Shown in pieces: positions 25,850 through 35,086 of a stretch of DNA of 64,000 nucleotides. A model generated the notes under the pieces. That model ran no database searches and was not told the origin of the DNA. It saw only the letters and a program-made list of their open reading frames with translations. The first letter of the stretch is position 1; the number at the start of each line of letters is the position of its first letter. Location of the stretch: assembly GCA_963839745.1 (NCBI GenBank), contig CAWIWC010000015.1:72498-136497 (forward strand), in the 5' to 3' direction. Source of the DNA: JAIBJN01 sp963839745 (lineage in GTDB: Bacteria > Actinomycetota > Thermoleophilia > Gaiellales > Gaiellaceae). The position numbers and the translations under genes are program-made.

Positions 25850-27003
25850 TCGTCCTCGAACTCGACGACTGCGTCGGCCTTGACCCCCGCCGCGCGCAGG
25901 TCCTCCTCCGAGGCCTCCCCACGGACGCGGTAGCCGCGGTCGGTGCGGAAGATACGGACGCGGCGCTGCCGCGGCGGACGCGGGTGGTAGACGAGGAAGT
26001 CGGCCATCTCCTCGTCGCGGACCGGGGTCGGCGGGCTCTCGGGGACGAGCTCGAAGAGGGCGCGCTTCAGCTCCTCGATGCCCGCGCCCGTGGCCGCCGA
26101 AGTGGTGAGTGTGGCGAGCACGCGCGGGTCGTCGACGGCGAAGACGGGTGCCTCCTGGACGAGGTCGATCTTGTTGAGGACGACGATCTGCGGGCGGTCG
26201 GCGAGCCCTGCCCCGTAGGCGGCGAGCTCGCGGTCGATCGAGTGGAAGCGCTCCTCCACGTCCTCCTGCGCCTCGATCACGTGCACGAAGAGGCGCGCCC
26301 GTTCGAGGTGCGCCAGGAACTCGTCGCCGAGCCCCACGCCCTCGCTCGCGCCCTCGAGCAGCCCGGGCACGTCGGCGACCGTCAGCTGCCTGCCGTCCGG
26401 CGCCTCGACGGTTCCGAGCACGGGCGCGAGCGTCGTGAACGGATAGTCGGCGACCTTGGGCTTCGCGTTCGAGATGCGGCGCAGCAACGAGGACTTGCCG
26501 GCGTTGGGAAAGCCGAGCAGCGCCGCGTCGGCCAGCAGCTTCAGCCTGAGGTCGAGCGACGCCTCCTCGCCCGGCGTGCCGAGCTCGGCGAGCCGTGGCG
26601 TCTGGTGCGTCGGCGTCGCGAAGCGCTTGTTGCCCGCGCCGCCGAAGCCGCCGTGCGCGACGACCGCCTTGGCGCCGGGATGGGCGAGATCGGCGAGCAG
26701 GCGGCCGTCCTCGTCGAGCACTTGCGTCCCCACCGGGACCGCCAGGACGACGTTCTCGCCGTCGGCGCCGCGCTTGTTCGCACCTTCGCCGTGGCGTCCT
26801 CGCTTGGCCTCGAAGCGTCCGAGCCGCTGGAAGTACGAGAGATCGCGCCGGTCGGGGTCGGCAACGAGCACGACGTCGCCGCCGTGGCCGCCGTCGCCGC
26901 CGTCCGGCCCGCCCTTCGGCACGTACTTCTCGCGCCGGAAGCTCAGCGAGCCGTCGCCGCCGCGCCCGCCCTTGACGCGGATCCGCGCGCGGTCGTTGAA
27001 CAT
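25846..27003 (-). CDS. obg: GTPase Obg/CgtA
   Basis: Essential GTPase in 50S assembly and stress control. 385 residues with three domains: the glycine-rich Obg fold (1-158; GGRGGDGSLSFRREK, GGPDGGDGGHGGDV), the G domain (159-330; GFPNAGKSSLL, DVPGLLEGAS, NKIDL) and a C-terminal OCT domain (about 310-385). The ATG at 27003 follows rpmA by seven bases, the near-universal rplU-rpmA-obg order. Confidence 0.96.
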   Translation of the reverse strand: MFNDRARIRVKGGRGGDGSLSFRREKYVPKGGPDGGDGGHGGDVVLVADPDRRDLSYFQRLGRFEAKRGRHGEGANKRGADGENVVLAVPVGTQVLDEDGRLLADLAHPGAKAVVAHGGFGGAGNKRFATPTHQTPRLAELGTPGEEASLDLRLKLLADAALLGFPNAGKSSLLRRISNAKPKVADYPFTTLAPVLGTVEAPDGRQLTVADVPGLLEGASEGVGLGDEFLAHLERARLFVHVIEAQEDVEERFHSIDRELAAYGAGLADRPQIVVLNKIDLVQEAPVFAVDDPRVLATLTTSAATGAGIEELKRALFELVPESPPTPVRDEEMADFLVYHPRPPRQRRVRIFRTDRGYRVRGEASEEDLRAAGVKADAVVEFEDE

Positions 27004-27010
27004 CGGATCT

Positions 27011-27256
27011 CTAGGAGACCGACACGACCCGACCCTCGCCGCCCGTCTGGAAGTCGACCTTCCCGTCACGGGTGGCAAAGATCGTGTGGTCACGGCCCAG
27101 CCCGGTGCCCGGGCCCGGCCGGAAGCGCGTACCGCGCTGGCGGACGACGATCATCCCCGCCTTGATCTCCTGGCCGGCGAAGATCTTGACGCCGAGTCGC
27201 TTGGACTCGGAGTCCCTGCCGTTCTTCGACGAGCCCAGTCCCTTCTTGTGCGCCAT
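27011..27256 (-). CDS. rpmA: 50S ribosomal protein L27
   Basis: 81-residue ribosomal protein whose N-terminus reaches the peptidyl-transferase centre. Starts MAHKKGLGSSKNGRDS without the cleavable N-terminal extension seen in many Firmicutes. Contains KIFAGQEIKAGMIVVRQRG and GRDHTIFA. The start codon abuts the rplU stop with no gap. Confidence 0.97.
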   Translation of the reverse strand: MAHKKGLGSSKNGRDSESKRLGVKIFAGQEIKAGMIVVRQRGTRFRPGPGTGLGRDHTIFATRDGKVDFQTGGEGRVVSVS

Positions 27257-27742
27257 CTAGCTTTCCTCGCTCTTCTTCCTGGGGGTGCTGCGCCGCGCCG
27301 GCGCCTTCTTCTCGGTCGACGCAGCGGGCTTGCGCGCTGCCGGCTTCCGGGCGGCGGGCTTCTTCGCCGCCGGCGCCTTCTCGGCAGTCTTCGCCTCGGC
27401 CTTCGCAGGCTCCTTCTTCGCGGCGGTCGAGCGCGAGCTGCCTATCGACTGCACTTCGATGCGCGTCAGCCGCGCGCGGAACCCGTTCCGGCGCTTGTAG
27501 CCCGTGCGTCGCTTGTGCTTGCCGATGATGATCTTCGGGCCGAGGACGTGCTCCGCGACCTTGGCCGTCACCTGCTGGCCCTTGAGGTCGTCGCCGAGCC
27601 TCGCCTCACCGTCCCCGCCGAGCATGACGAGGTCGGGATGGAACGTCTTGCCCTCGTCGTGGGGCAGGCGGTCGACAAGCAGGTGCAGGCCTTCCCGCAC
27701 GCGGTACTGCTTGTTCCCGATCGAGATGACGGCGTAGGTCAT
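27257..27742 (-). CDS. rplU: 50S ribosomal protein L21 with basic C-terminal tail
   Basis: Residues 1-102 are normal L21 (starts MTYAVISIGNKQYRV; KHKRRTGYKRRNGFR). Residues 103-161 form an unusual low-complexity tail of Ala, Lys, Pro and Arg with repeated KPAAR units and a SEES end, like histone H1-type tails. Bacterial L21 is usually about 103 residues, so the extension is nearly 60. Similar basic tails occur on ribosomal proteins of some actinobacteria. AGGAGG lies just ahead of the ATG. Confidence 0.95.
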   Translation of the reverse strand: MTYAVISIGNKQYRVREGLHLLVDRLPHDEGKTFHPDLVMLGGDGEARLGDDLKGQQVTAKVAEHVLGPKIIIGKHKRRTGYKRRNGFRARLTRIEVQSIGSSRSTAAKKEPAKAEAKTAEKAPAAKKPAARKPAARKPAASTEKKAPARRSTPRKKSEES

Positions 27743-27760
27743 AGGAGGCTCCAGAAGAGG

Positions 27761-27783
27761 AAACGAGCGGGCAAGCGCCCGCT
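27761..27783 (-). terminator. Terminator-like hairpin between rne and rplU
   Basis: Minus-strand stem AGCGGGC/GCCCGCT (27783-27777 with 27772-27766), loop of four, followed by CGTTTC. It lies in the 53-base gap between rne and rplU. It may end part of the rne transcript or act as an L21-leader control site; the T-run is short. Confidence 0.45.
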
Positions 27784-27795
27784 TCGCCGGAAAGT

Positions 27796-30171
27796 CTAGC
27801 CAGCCTCCTCGACAGTCGCAATCGGCTCGGTCTGGCCGCCCTCGGGCGGCGCGGGGGGCTTCTTCTTGCGCTTTCGGCCGCCGCGCGTGCCCCTACGGGT
27901 CTTCTTCTTGGGCTTCTCCGCCGCTCCGTCGCCTTCGGCGGCGGTAGCGCTCGGTTCCGCGGCAGGCTCCGCAGGCTCCTGCGCCGGCTCGGGCGGCTGT
28001 TCCGCAGGCCGGCCGTTCGTCTCCGCGGCGGCGCCGTCGGCGGTGGGGGCGGTCGCAGTCGTCTTCCGCTTGCGGCCCCTCCCGCCACGCGTCCCGCGGC
28101 GGGTCTTCTTCTTCGGCTTGGGCTCGGTCGGAGCGTCGCCGTCGGCCGCCGGCGTCTCGACCGCTTCGTCCTCCGCGACGGCGGGCGCCGCTGACGCCTT
28201 GGCTCGGCTCGGCCGGGCCCTCGGCTTCTGCACGGGCTCCTCGACATCCGAGTCGTCCACGAACTCGTCCTCCAGGACGATCGGCCCCACGGGCGCCTTG
28301 GCTCCGCGCCTCGGGCGGGCCTTCGGCTTCTCCTCGACCTTCGGGGCCAGGCCTTCGATCGCCGACGCCTTGCCCTCGGAGAGGATCTGGAAGCGGTCGA
28401 GCCGGAACGACTTCTTCGTCTTGAAGGCGAACCGCCGCCCGGTCTCCTTCTCGAGCTCCTCGAGGCGCGAGCCGCCGGGGCCGATCAGGATCGCCGCCAC
28501 GTCCGAGTGCATCTCGACGACGAACGCCTCGGCCTTCGAACCGGCGATGTGCTGGCGCAGCTTTCGCTCGACCTCCACCGCGTGCGTCTCGGGCGAGATG
28601 ATCACGCCGTCGCCGGCGCAGGTCGGGCAGGAGACGGTGAGGATCTCGCGCGGGCCGTCCGTGACGTTCTGGCGCGTCATCTCGACGAGCCCGAGGGGCG
28701 AGATCTCGACGACGTAGGTCTTCGTCCGGTCTCGCGCGAGCTCGCGGTTGAGCGCCTCCTCGACGAGCTGGCGGTTCTTCGGGTTCGCCATGTCGATGAA
28801 GTCGATGACGATGATCCCGCCGATGTCCCGCAGCCGCAGCTGGCGGACGACCTCGCCGACCGCCTCGAGGTTGTTCTTCGTGATCGTGTCCTCGAGCCGC
28901 CCCTGCGACGACTTGCCGCGGCCGCCGACGAAGCGGCCGGTGTTGACGTCGATGACCGTGAAGGCCTCGGCGTAGTCGAAGATCAGGTAGCCGCCCGAAG
29001 GGAGGTCGACCCTGCGGCTCAGCGTCGAGTTGATCGCCTCGCGCACGCCGGACTTCTCCAGCAGCGGCTCCTTGCCGTTGTAGCGCTCGACGCGCGCGGC
29101 GAGCTCGGGCGACGTCCGCTTGAGGTAGCCGACGATCCGCCGGTACGTGCGCTCGTGGTCGACGACGACGCGCTTGAAGTCGCTGATGAAGAGGTCGCGG
29201 ACGATGCGCAGCGGCAGCTCGGCCTCCTGGTAGACGAGCGCGGGCGCGTCCGTCCGGCCCGCGCGGCCGCGGATCGTCGACCAGAGCTTGAGCAGGAGCT
29301 TGAGATCGCCGGAGAGCTCTTCCTCCGAGGCGCCTTCCGCGGCGGTGCGGACGATCAGCCCGCCCTCCGGCAGTTCGAGCCCCTTGCAGATCTTCTTCAA
29401 CCGCTCGCGCTCGTCGTCCTCGAGCCGGCGCGAGACGCCGATCCCGTCCCCGTACGGCGTGTAGACGAGGAAGCGGCCGGGGAGCGAGATCTCCGTCGTC
29501 AGCCGCGCGCCCTTCGTCCCCATGGGATCCTTGACCGCCTGGACGAGGACTTGCTCGCCGCGGGAGATGAGCTCCTGGATGCGCTTGCCGTGGCGCTTTC
29601 CCTCGAGCTCGGGGACGACGATCTCGTCGACGTACAGGAACCCGTTGCGCTGGAGGCCGATGTCCACGAACGACGCCTCCATGCCCGGGAGCACGTTGTC
29701 GACGACACCCTTGTAGATGTTCCCGGCAACCGTGCGGCGCTCGGGACGGCCGAGATAGACCTCGGCGGGCTTGCCGTCTTCGAGAACGGCGACCGTCTGC
29801 TCGCCCACGTCGATGGAGACGTAGATCTCCTTCGTGACGTCCGGAAGGGCGATCCGCGGCGGAGCCGCCGGCGCCTTGCGTGCCGGAGGACGCTTGCGCT
29901 CGCGCTGTGACGACGCCTTGCGCTGCGGCTTCGCCTCGCCGGTCTCGGCCTTCTCGGCCTTCTCGGCAGTCGCAGTCGCCGCCGTCGCGGACTCGGGCTT
30001 CTTCTTCGCGCGGCCGCGGCCGCCGCGGCTTCCGCGGCGCCGGCGGGCGGGCTTTCGGTCAGCCGCCTCGGCGGAATCCCGCCGAGCCGGCTTCTGCTCT
30101 GTGGGCGTCTCGGGAGCGGCTGCCTCTTCCGGCGCCGCCTCCCCGCGCTTCTTCCAGCGAAACCAGGACAC
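27796..30171 (-). CDS. rne: Ribonuclease E/G
   Basis: Endoribonuclease for mRNA turnover and rRNA/tRNA processing. 791 residues. The N-terminal 120 residues are basic and low-complexity (RRRRGSRGGRGRAKKK). The core (about 125-560) has the S1 region (GNIYKGVVDNVLPGMEASFVDIG, given as the family position near 150-180), the DNase-I-like catalytic aspartates in FTVIDVNTGRFVGG and IIVIDFIDM, and the zinc link CPTCAGDG. The C-terminal 200 residues are again basic and RG/K-rich, resembling a scaffold tail. The GTG at 30171 has AAAGGAG nine bases upstream, which decides the start. Confidence 0.93.
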   Translation of the reverse strand: MSWFRWKKRGEAAPEEAAAPETPTEQKPARRDSAEAADRKPARRRRGSRGGRGRAKKKPESATAATATAEKAEKAETGEAKPQRKASSQRERKRPPARKAPAAPPRIALPDVTKEIYVSIDVGEQTVAVLEDGKPAEVYLGRPERRTVAGNIYKGVVDNVLPGMEASFVDIGLQRNGFLYVDEIVVPELEGKRHGKRIQELISRGEQVLVQAVKDPMGTKGARLTTEISLPGRFLVYTPYGDGIGVSRRLEDDERERLKKICKGLELPEGGLIVRTAAEGASEEELSGDLKLLLKLWSTIRGRAGRTDAPALVYQEAELPLRIVRDLFISDFKRVVVDHERTYRRIVGYLKRTSPELAARVERYNGKEPLLEKSGVREAINSTLSRRVDLPSGGYLIFDYAEAFTVIDVNTGRFVGGRGKSSQGRLEDTITKNNLEAVGEVVRQLRLRDIGGIIVIDFIDMANPKNRQLVEEALNRELARDRTKTYVVEISPLGLVEMTRQNVTDGPREILTVSCPTCAGDGVIISPETHAVEVERKLRQHIAGSKAEAFVVEMHSDVAAILIGPGGSRLEELEKETGRRFAFKTKKSFRLDRFQILSEGKASAIEGLAPKVEEKPKARPRRGAKAPVGPIVLEDEFVDDSDVEEPVQKPRARPSRAKASAAPAVAEDEAVETPAADGDAPTEPKPKKKTRRGTRGGRGRKRKTTATAPTADGAAAETNGRPAEQPPEPAQEPAEPAAEPSATAAEGDGAAEKPKKKTRRGTRGGRKRKKKPPAPPEGGQTEPIATVEEAG

Positions 30172-30348
30172 GTGTGTTGACTCCTTTCGGGCGCACGCCG
30201 CGCTCGGCGCCGTCAGGGCGCGCCCCCAGCCGCAGCGTGTCTGCCTCAAATCTCATAGGTCTCGGCGCCGGTGTCCGCCTGCCCGAAATCGGGCTCGGTG
30301 CTCCGTGCGCATCCCCTTCAGGGTAGCAGTCGGGTTCGCTGCGACCGC

Positions 30349-30543
30349 CTACGCCGCAGCTGGCCGAAGCCCGGTTCGCTTCCTGTCGACGGCCCGCAGA
30401 CGCTGGTTCAGACGCGCCCAGGCCCAGGGCTCGACCTCGTCGTACCGCCCAGTCGCAGCCTCGGCCTGTGTCGCCTCGAGGTACTCGAACCACGCGTCTG
30501 CTTCCTCGATCAGAAGCGCTTCGTGCGTCTCCACGCTGTCCAT
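30349..30543 (-). CDS. Small hypothetical protein
   Basis: 64 residues, starting MDSVETHEALLIEEADAWFEYL, acidic in the first half and basic at the end (RAVDRKRTGLRP). It could form one or two helices. No family recognised. It follows the DUF697 gene by 11 bases on the same strand and lies upstream of rne, so it fits the transcript. The 177 bases between it and the rne start hold only the rne leader. Confidence 0.55.
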   Translation of the reverse strand: MDSVETHEALLIEEADAWFEYLEATQAEAATGRYDEVEPWAWARLNQRLRAVDRKRTGLRPAAA

Positions 30544-30554
30544 GCGCGCGAAGG

Positions 30555-31403
30555 CTAGGACCGGGACCGGACGGACCCCCCGATCATTCTCGTGCCTCCC
30601 GCAGCGAAGTACGCCGCGGCCGCCTCACCGACCGCCCGCGTGGCCGCGTAAGCGATGCCGCCCTTCACGGCCCAGCCGAAGCCCGGGACGATGCCGACCA
30701 GCTGGCGGGCGACCGTGCGGAACCCGAGCCCGGCGGCGACGACGGTCAGGATCTCGACGGCGCGCTCCTTGTCCAGCTCCTCCCCGTGTGCGGCGGCGAT
30801 GCGCAGCACCATGCGGATCTGGTTGAGCGTCAGCACCGGGAAGTCCGCGCCGGGAATGAAGATCGCCACGCCGAGCACGCCGTTCTGCAGCGAGAACTTC
30901 TTGATGATCTGCTCGACGATGGGCCTCCGGAGGGCGGGCAGGAGCTTGGCGAGCTGGTAGCTCGCCTCGTCCGCGCGGTCGGCGATGCGCTCGGCCAGGT
31001 CCTCGATCGGCAGCGGCTCGCCCGGCGCCACGGCAACGATGTCAGTGTCGAGGACGTACGGCACGGAGGGCACCTCGCCCTCGGGGACGCCGACCAGCAC
31101 GCAAATGACGCCCACGCCCTTGCGGATCGCGAGCCTCAGTGACTTCTCGTCCTCCTCGCTCTGCTGCGGGCCGTCCACGGCGTACACGACGACGCACGCG
31201 CCGTCGACGTCGTAGGCCGAGAGCGGCTTGCCGGAAAGGTCGCGAACGGCGTCGGCGTCGCCGCCCTCCACGAACGCCGTGCGGATGGCCCCGGCGTGCT
31301 CGGGCGCGCCGGCCACGAGGACGGGACGGAAGTCCCCCTCGACCGCGCGAAGCTCCTTGAGCACGCCCCACACGGACATCGGGTTGATCGGGAGGCGCGC
31401 CAC
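30555..31403 (-). CDS. DUF697-like protein with a degenerate GTPase-like domain
   Basis: 282 residues. The N-terminal half looks like the core of a small GTPase fold (RPVLVAGAPEHAGAIR, VVVYAVDGPQQSEEDEKSL) but has no GxxxxGKS P-loop and no NKxD. The C-terminal half (about 160-275) matches DUF697, a helical, membrane-associating domain seen after Era-like GTPases: ADFPVLTLNQIRMVLRIA and VARQLVGIVPGFGWAVKGG. Probably a peripheral membrane protein of unknown role. The GTG start overlaps the rodA stop by one base. Confidence 0.7.
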   Translation of the reverse strand: MARLPINPMSVWGVLKELRAVEGDFRPVLVAGAPEHAGAIRTAFVEGGDADAVRDLSGKPLSAYDVDGACVVVYAVDGPQQSEEDEKSLRLAIRKGVGVICVLVGVPEGEVPSVPYVLDTDIVAVAPGEPLPIEDLAERIADRADEASYQLAKLLPALRRPIVEQIIKKFSLQNGVLGVAIFIPGADFPVLTLNQIRMVLRIAAAHGEELDKERAVEILTVVAAGLGFRTVARQLVGIVPGFGWAVKGGIAYAATRAVGEAAAAYFAAGGTRMIGGSVRSRS

Positions 31404-32587
31404 TAACGAACACCGGCGAGGCGGCCGCGGACGTGGATCGCCTCGAGGATGCCGACCATGAGGAGCGTCGTGATGAGCGAGCTACCGCCGTACGACACGA
31501 GCGGCAGGGGGATGCCGGTGACCGGCGCGATCCCGATCGTCATCCCGACGTTGATGAAGAGCTGGATCAAGAGCGCGAAGACGATCGAGCCCGCCACGAC
31601 GGCCGCAAAGAGGTCGCGCGCCACGGCGATGATCTTGACCCCGCGCCAGATGATCAGCGCGTAGAGAATGAGGAGGATCGTCGCGCCGAGGAAGCCTCGC
31701 TGCTCGGCGAGCGACGAGAAGATGAAGTCGGTCGAGTGCTCGGGGAGGTAGTTGAACCTCGTCTGAGTCGCCTGCGCGACGCCGCGTCCGTCGAGGCCGC
31801 CGGAGCCGACGGCCGTGATCGACTGGTTGACGTTGTACGTCGAGCCGCTTGGGTCGATGTCGGGGTCGACGAACCCGATCAGGCGGTCCCGCTGGTAGGG
31901 CTCGAGCACCTCCACCCCGGCAGACGGGAGGAACCAGAGCAGTGCGCCCGCCACAAGGGTCGCGATGATCCCGAGCACGGCCAGGTGCCGCCAGGGCGTC
32001 CCGCCGAAGAAGAGCGCGCCGAGCACGCATGCGCCGTAGACCAGCGACGTGCCGAAGTCGGGCTCCTTGAATACAAGCGCGGTCAGCGGGAGCGCGATGG
32101 CCACGATCCCGAGCGTCGTCCGCCACTCGTTCATCCGGTGCCGTCGCTCGGCGACGAAGCCCGCGAGCGCGAAGATGAGGGCGAGCTTCCCGAGCTCGGA
32201 GGGCTGGAAGTTGAAGAAGCCGATCTCGATCCAGCGCTTCGAGCCGCGCACCTCCTCGGCCAGCACGAACACGGAGAGGAGCAGGACGAGCGAGGCGCCG
32301 TAGAACGGGATCCGCAGCCGACGGTAGACGTCGGGGTTCACGGCCATCGTGAACGCGAGCAGAAGGCCGCCGACGGCGACGTAGATCAGCTGGCGGTAGA
32401 CGAAGTAGTCGGGATCTCCGACTACGTCGTTGCGCGTGACCGACTCGAGCACCCAGAGCCCGTAGGCGACGAGCCCCCCGGCGGCGAAGAGCAGGAGGTA
32501 GTCGACGTGGCGCAGGAACGCGCCGATCTCCCACGCGGCCGCCTGCGCGCGGGTGGGCTGCGGGATCCTGTTGACGGGCGTCGCCAT
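31403..32587 (-). CDS. rodA: SEDS glycosyltransferase RodA
   Basis: Membrane peptidoglycan polymerase of the elongation machinery, partner of PBP2. 394 residues, about ten helices. Family segments are KEPDFGTSLV (with the catalytic Asp of the SEDS family expected in the adjacent large loop), FQPSELGKLALI, STDFIFSSLAEQRGFLGA and LPLVSYGGSSL. ATG at 32587 overlaps the PBP2 stop as ATGA. Called RodA rather than FtsW because it sits in the mre/PBP2 cluster. Confidence 0.93.
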   Translation of the reverse strand: MATPVNRIPQPTRAQAAAWEIGAFLRHVDYLLLFAAGGLVAYGLWVLESVTRNDVVGDPDYFVYRQLIYVAVGGLLLAFTMAVNPDVYRRLRIPFYGASLVLLLSVFVLAEEVRGSKRWIEIGFFNFQPSELGKLALIFALAGFVAERRHRMNEWRTTLGIVAIALPLTALVFKEPDFGTSLVYGACVLGALFFGGTPWRHLAVLGIIATLVAGALLWFLPSAGVEVLEPYQRDRLIGFVDPDIDPSGSTYNVNQSITAVGSGGLDGRGVAQATQTRFNYLPEHSTDFIFSSLAEQRGFLGATILLILYALIIWRGVKIIAVARDLFAAVVAGSIVFALLIQLFINVGMTIGIAPVTGIPLPLVSYGGSSLITTLLMVGILEAIHVRGRLAGVR

Positions 32588-34572
32588 CAGTCGGACTCCT
32601 GGATCGTGGCCGAGTAGCTCCCGGGCTCGACGTTGAAGTAGTCCTCGAAGACCTTCAGGGCGACGGGCGCCGCCGCCTCGCCGCCGTGGCCGCCGTTCTC
32701 GATCAGGGCGCAGACGGCGATCTCGGCCTTCGCGTACGGCCCGTAGCCGCACCACCAGGACTGGTCGCGCAAGCCCTGGTAGCCGGGCAGCTCGACGTAC
32801 TTCTCGGCCGTGCCCGTCTTGCCGGCGATCGGGATCGGGAACGCGCCGAAGACACTCTGCGACGTCCCGTAGCTCGCGTGCGTCGCGTCGAAGAGGCCCT
32901 CCTGGACGACGCTGAGGTTGTAGGGATCGATGCTCAGGTCGACCGGCGGCTTGGGCGTGAACGGCCGCAGGACGACGGCGGGCTCGCCCTCGTTGCGCGG
33001 CTCCTCGACCGCCTTGACGAGGTGGGGCTCGACGAGCTTGCCGCCGTTGGCGATCATCGCGTAGGCCCGCGTCATCTGGAGCGGGGTCACGAGGAGGTCA
33101 CCCTGGCCGATGGCCAGCTGGACGGACTCACCGCTCGTCCAGAGCTTGTCGATCTCGGTCTTTTCCGTGCGCTTCTCCCACTCGGGCGTGGGGACGACCC
33201 CCTCGGACTCGGGGCCGAGGTCGATGCCGGTCGGGACGCCGAAGCCCATCTCCCGCGACCAGCGCTGGAGCGGCGAGTTCTCCAGGCGATAGAAGCGGAG
33301 CCCGACGTCGTAGAAGTACGTGTCGCAGGAGTTGGCAAGCGCCGTCGAGAGGACCATCGGCTCGTTCCGGTACGGGTCCCAGTTCATGAACGTCTGCTTG
33401 TCGACGACCATCTTCCCGGTGCACTGGATGACCTCCCCGGCGCTCAGGAGATCCTGCTCGAGCGCGGCGAGCGCGGTGATCGGCTTGAACGTCGAGCCGG
33501 GCGGATAGGTGCCGTCGATGGCGCGGTTGAGGGTCGGAGCGTTCGCGTTCTTCTCGGCGAGGGCATTCAAATCCCCCTCGTCGACCGTGCCGACGTAGAG
33601 GCTCGGGTCGAAGGTCGGGTTCGACGCGAGCGCGAGGATCTCGCCGGTGTCCACGTCCATGGCCACGAGCGCGCCGCCGTTGGCGGCCCATTCACCGTTG
33701 TCGTGGGCCAGCCGGACGCCGAACGCCAATGCTTCCTCGGCCGTGCGCTGGAGCTCGTCGTCGATCGTGAGCCGGAGGCTGTCGCCGGACTCCGGCATCT
33801 GGCTGAACTGGCGCTCGCTGGTCACGCGCCCGAGCGCGTCGACGTACACGCGCCCGAGGCCGGGCTGACCACGGAGGTACGAGTCGTAGGCGGCCTCGAT
33901 CCCGGTCTGGCCGATCCGGTCGCCGGCGGCGAGAGTCCCTGACTCTCGCTCGGCCAGCTGCTCGGCCGTGATCTCGGCTTCGTAGCCGAGGATCTGCGCT
34001 GCGATCGTTCCCTGCTCGTAGCGGCGCAGGTAGGTCTCGGTGATCTGCACTCCGGGAAACTCGGTCTGGTGCTCGAGCAGGAAGGCCGCCCGGCGGTCGC
34101 CCACGTCCGAGCTGATGGTCACGGGTGTCAGCGGATCGTTGGCGAGCTGCTTCGCGACCTTGGCGCGCACGACCTTCGGGCGCAGGCCGAGGACGTGGGA
34201 CAGGCGGAGGAGCATCGCGTTCCGGCGGAGATAGGGCACGTTCTCGAGCGCCGCCGGCCACACCTGGACGAGCGTTCCGGGCATGTTGGTGACGAGCACG
34301 TCGCCGTCCCGGTCGACGATCGGGCCGCGCTGCGCCTGGAGGCGGAAGCTGCGGATCTGGTTGTTCTGCGCGTCGGCGAGGTACTGGTCGCCCGAGATCA
34401 CCTGCAGCGCCCAGAGCCGGAAGAAGAGCGCGCAGAAGACGACGATGGCGAGCACGCCGAAGATCCCCAGGCGCACCGCCATCTGGGGCGAGAAGCGGTA
34501 CGGCTCCTCGACGCGCGGGTCGGGCGGGAGGAAGCCTGGGCCGCGGGTCGGCTCCCTGTCCGGCCTAGACAG
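32587..34572 (-). CDS. mrdA: Penicillin-binding protein 2 (elongation transpeptidase)
   Basis: Class B PBP that cross-links lateral-wall peptidoglycan with RodA. The transpeptidase motifs are S*xxK in PGSTFKP, SxD in NSCDTYF and KTG in IAGKTGTAEK; one N-terminal membrane helix precedes a dimerisation domain. The first ATG (34482) leaves a bare helix at the N-terminus. The frame upstream encodes a typical cytoplasmic lead (SRPDREPTRGPG, FLPPDPRVEEPYR) back to a CTG at 34572 that overlaps the mreD stop and has GAGGTGAG five bases before it. CTG is therefore proposed as the start, giving 661 residues. Confidence 0.9.
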   Translation of the reverse strand: MSRPDREPTRGPGFLPPDPRVEEPYRFSPQMAVRLGIFGVLAIVVFCALFFRLWALQVISGDQYLADAQNNQIRSFRLQAQRGPIVDRDGDVLVTNMPGTLVQVWPAALENVPYLRRNAMLLRLSHVLGLRPKVVRAKVAKQLANDPLTPVTISSDVGDRRAAFLLEHQTEFPGVQITETYLRRYEQGTIAAQILGYEAEITAEQLAERESGTLAAGDRIGQTGIEAAYDSYLRGQPGLGRVYVDALGRVTSERQFSQMPESGDSLRLTIDDELQRTAEEALAFGVRLAHDNGEWAANGGALVAMDVDTGEILALASNPTFDPSLYVGTVDEGDLNALAEKNANAPTLNRAIDGTYPPGSTFKPITALAALEQDLLSAGEVIQCTGKMVVDKQTFMNWDPYRNEPMVLSTALANSCDTYFYDVGLRFYRLENSPLQRWSREMGFGVPTGIDLGPESEGVVPTPEWEKRTEKTEIDKLWTSGESVQLAIGQGDLLVTPLQMTRAYAMIANGGKLVEPHLVKAVEEPRNEGEPAVVLRPFTPKPPVDLSIDPYNLSVVQEGLFDATHASYGTSQSVFGAFPIPIAGKTGTAEKYVELPGYQGLRDQSWWCGYGPYAKAEIAVCALIENGGHGGEAAAPVALKVFEDYFNVEPGSYSATIQESD

Positions 34573-35086
34573 CGGGGCTCACCTCGCGGCGAATGCCCAC
34601 GTGGGGCGGGAGGAAGCGGGCGCAGAGCCCGTAGACGGGATAGGCGAGCAGCATGTTGAGCGCGAGGCTCGGCACCAGCACGCTCAGGAAGAGCTGCGAG
34701 GCGGCGATGGTCTCGCCGAGCATGAAGTGGAGCACCGCCGACCCGAGCGTCACCCCGGTGGTCGCCAGAGCGACTGCGATCAGGAGCGGGTGCACGGACG
34801 TGCGCGTGGTGACCTCCCCGAAGCGCCCTGTCCCGTAGCCCGCGATCGTGAAGAGGAGCGAGGTCATCCCGAAGGTGCCGAAGGACGCCGTATCGAGGAC
34901 GAGGCCGGCCGCGAACCCGGCGACGGCGCCGAAGACAGGCCCGCGCAGGAGCGAGACGGCGACGAGCGTGACGAGGACGACGCTCGGGTGCCCTTCCCCG
35001 ACCTCGATCCACTCCGCGATGGAGATCTGCACGAGAGTGGCGAAGAGGATCAGTCCTCCTGCCTTCAGTGCGTCGATGCCCGTCAC
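34565..35086 (-). CDS. mreD: Rod shape-determining protein MreD
   Basis: 173-residue membrane protein with five to six helices linking MreB/MreC to the wall synthases. Sequence is variable in this family; recognised by length, hydrophobic pattern (GPVFGAVAGFAAGLVLD, LAYPVYGLCARF) and position. It overlaps mreC by four bases and the proposed PBP2 start by eight. Confidence 0.88.
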   Translation of the reverse strand: MTGIDALKAGGLILFATLVQISIAEWIEVGEGHPSVVLVTLVAVSLLRGPVFGAVAGFAAGLVLDTASFGTFGMTSLLFTIAGYGTGRFGEVTTRTSVHPLLIAVALATTGVTLGSAVLHFMLGETIAASQLFLSVLVPSLALNMLLAYPVYGLCARFLPPHVGIRREVSPAV

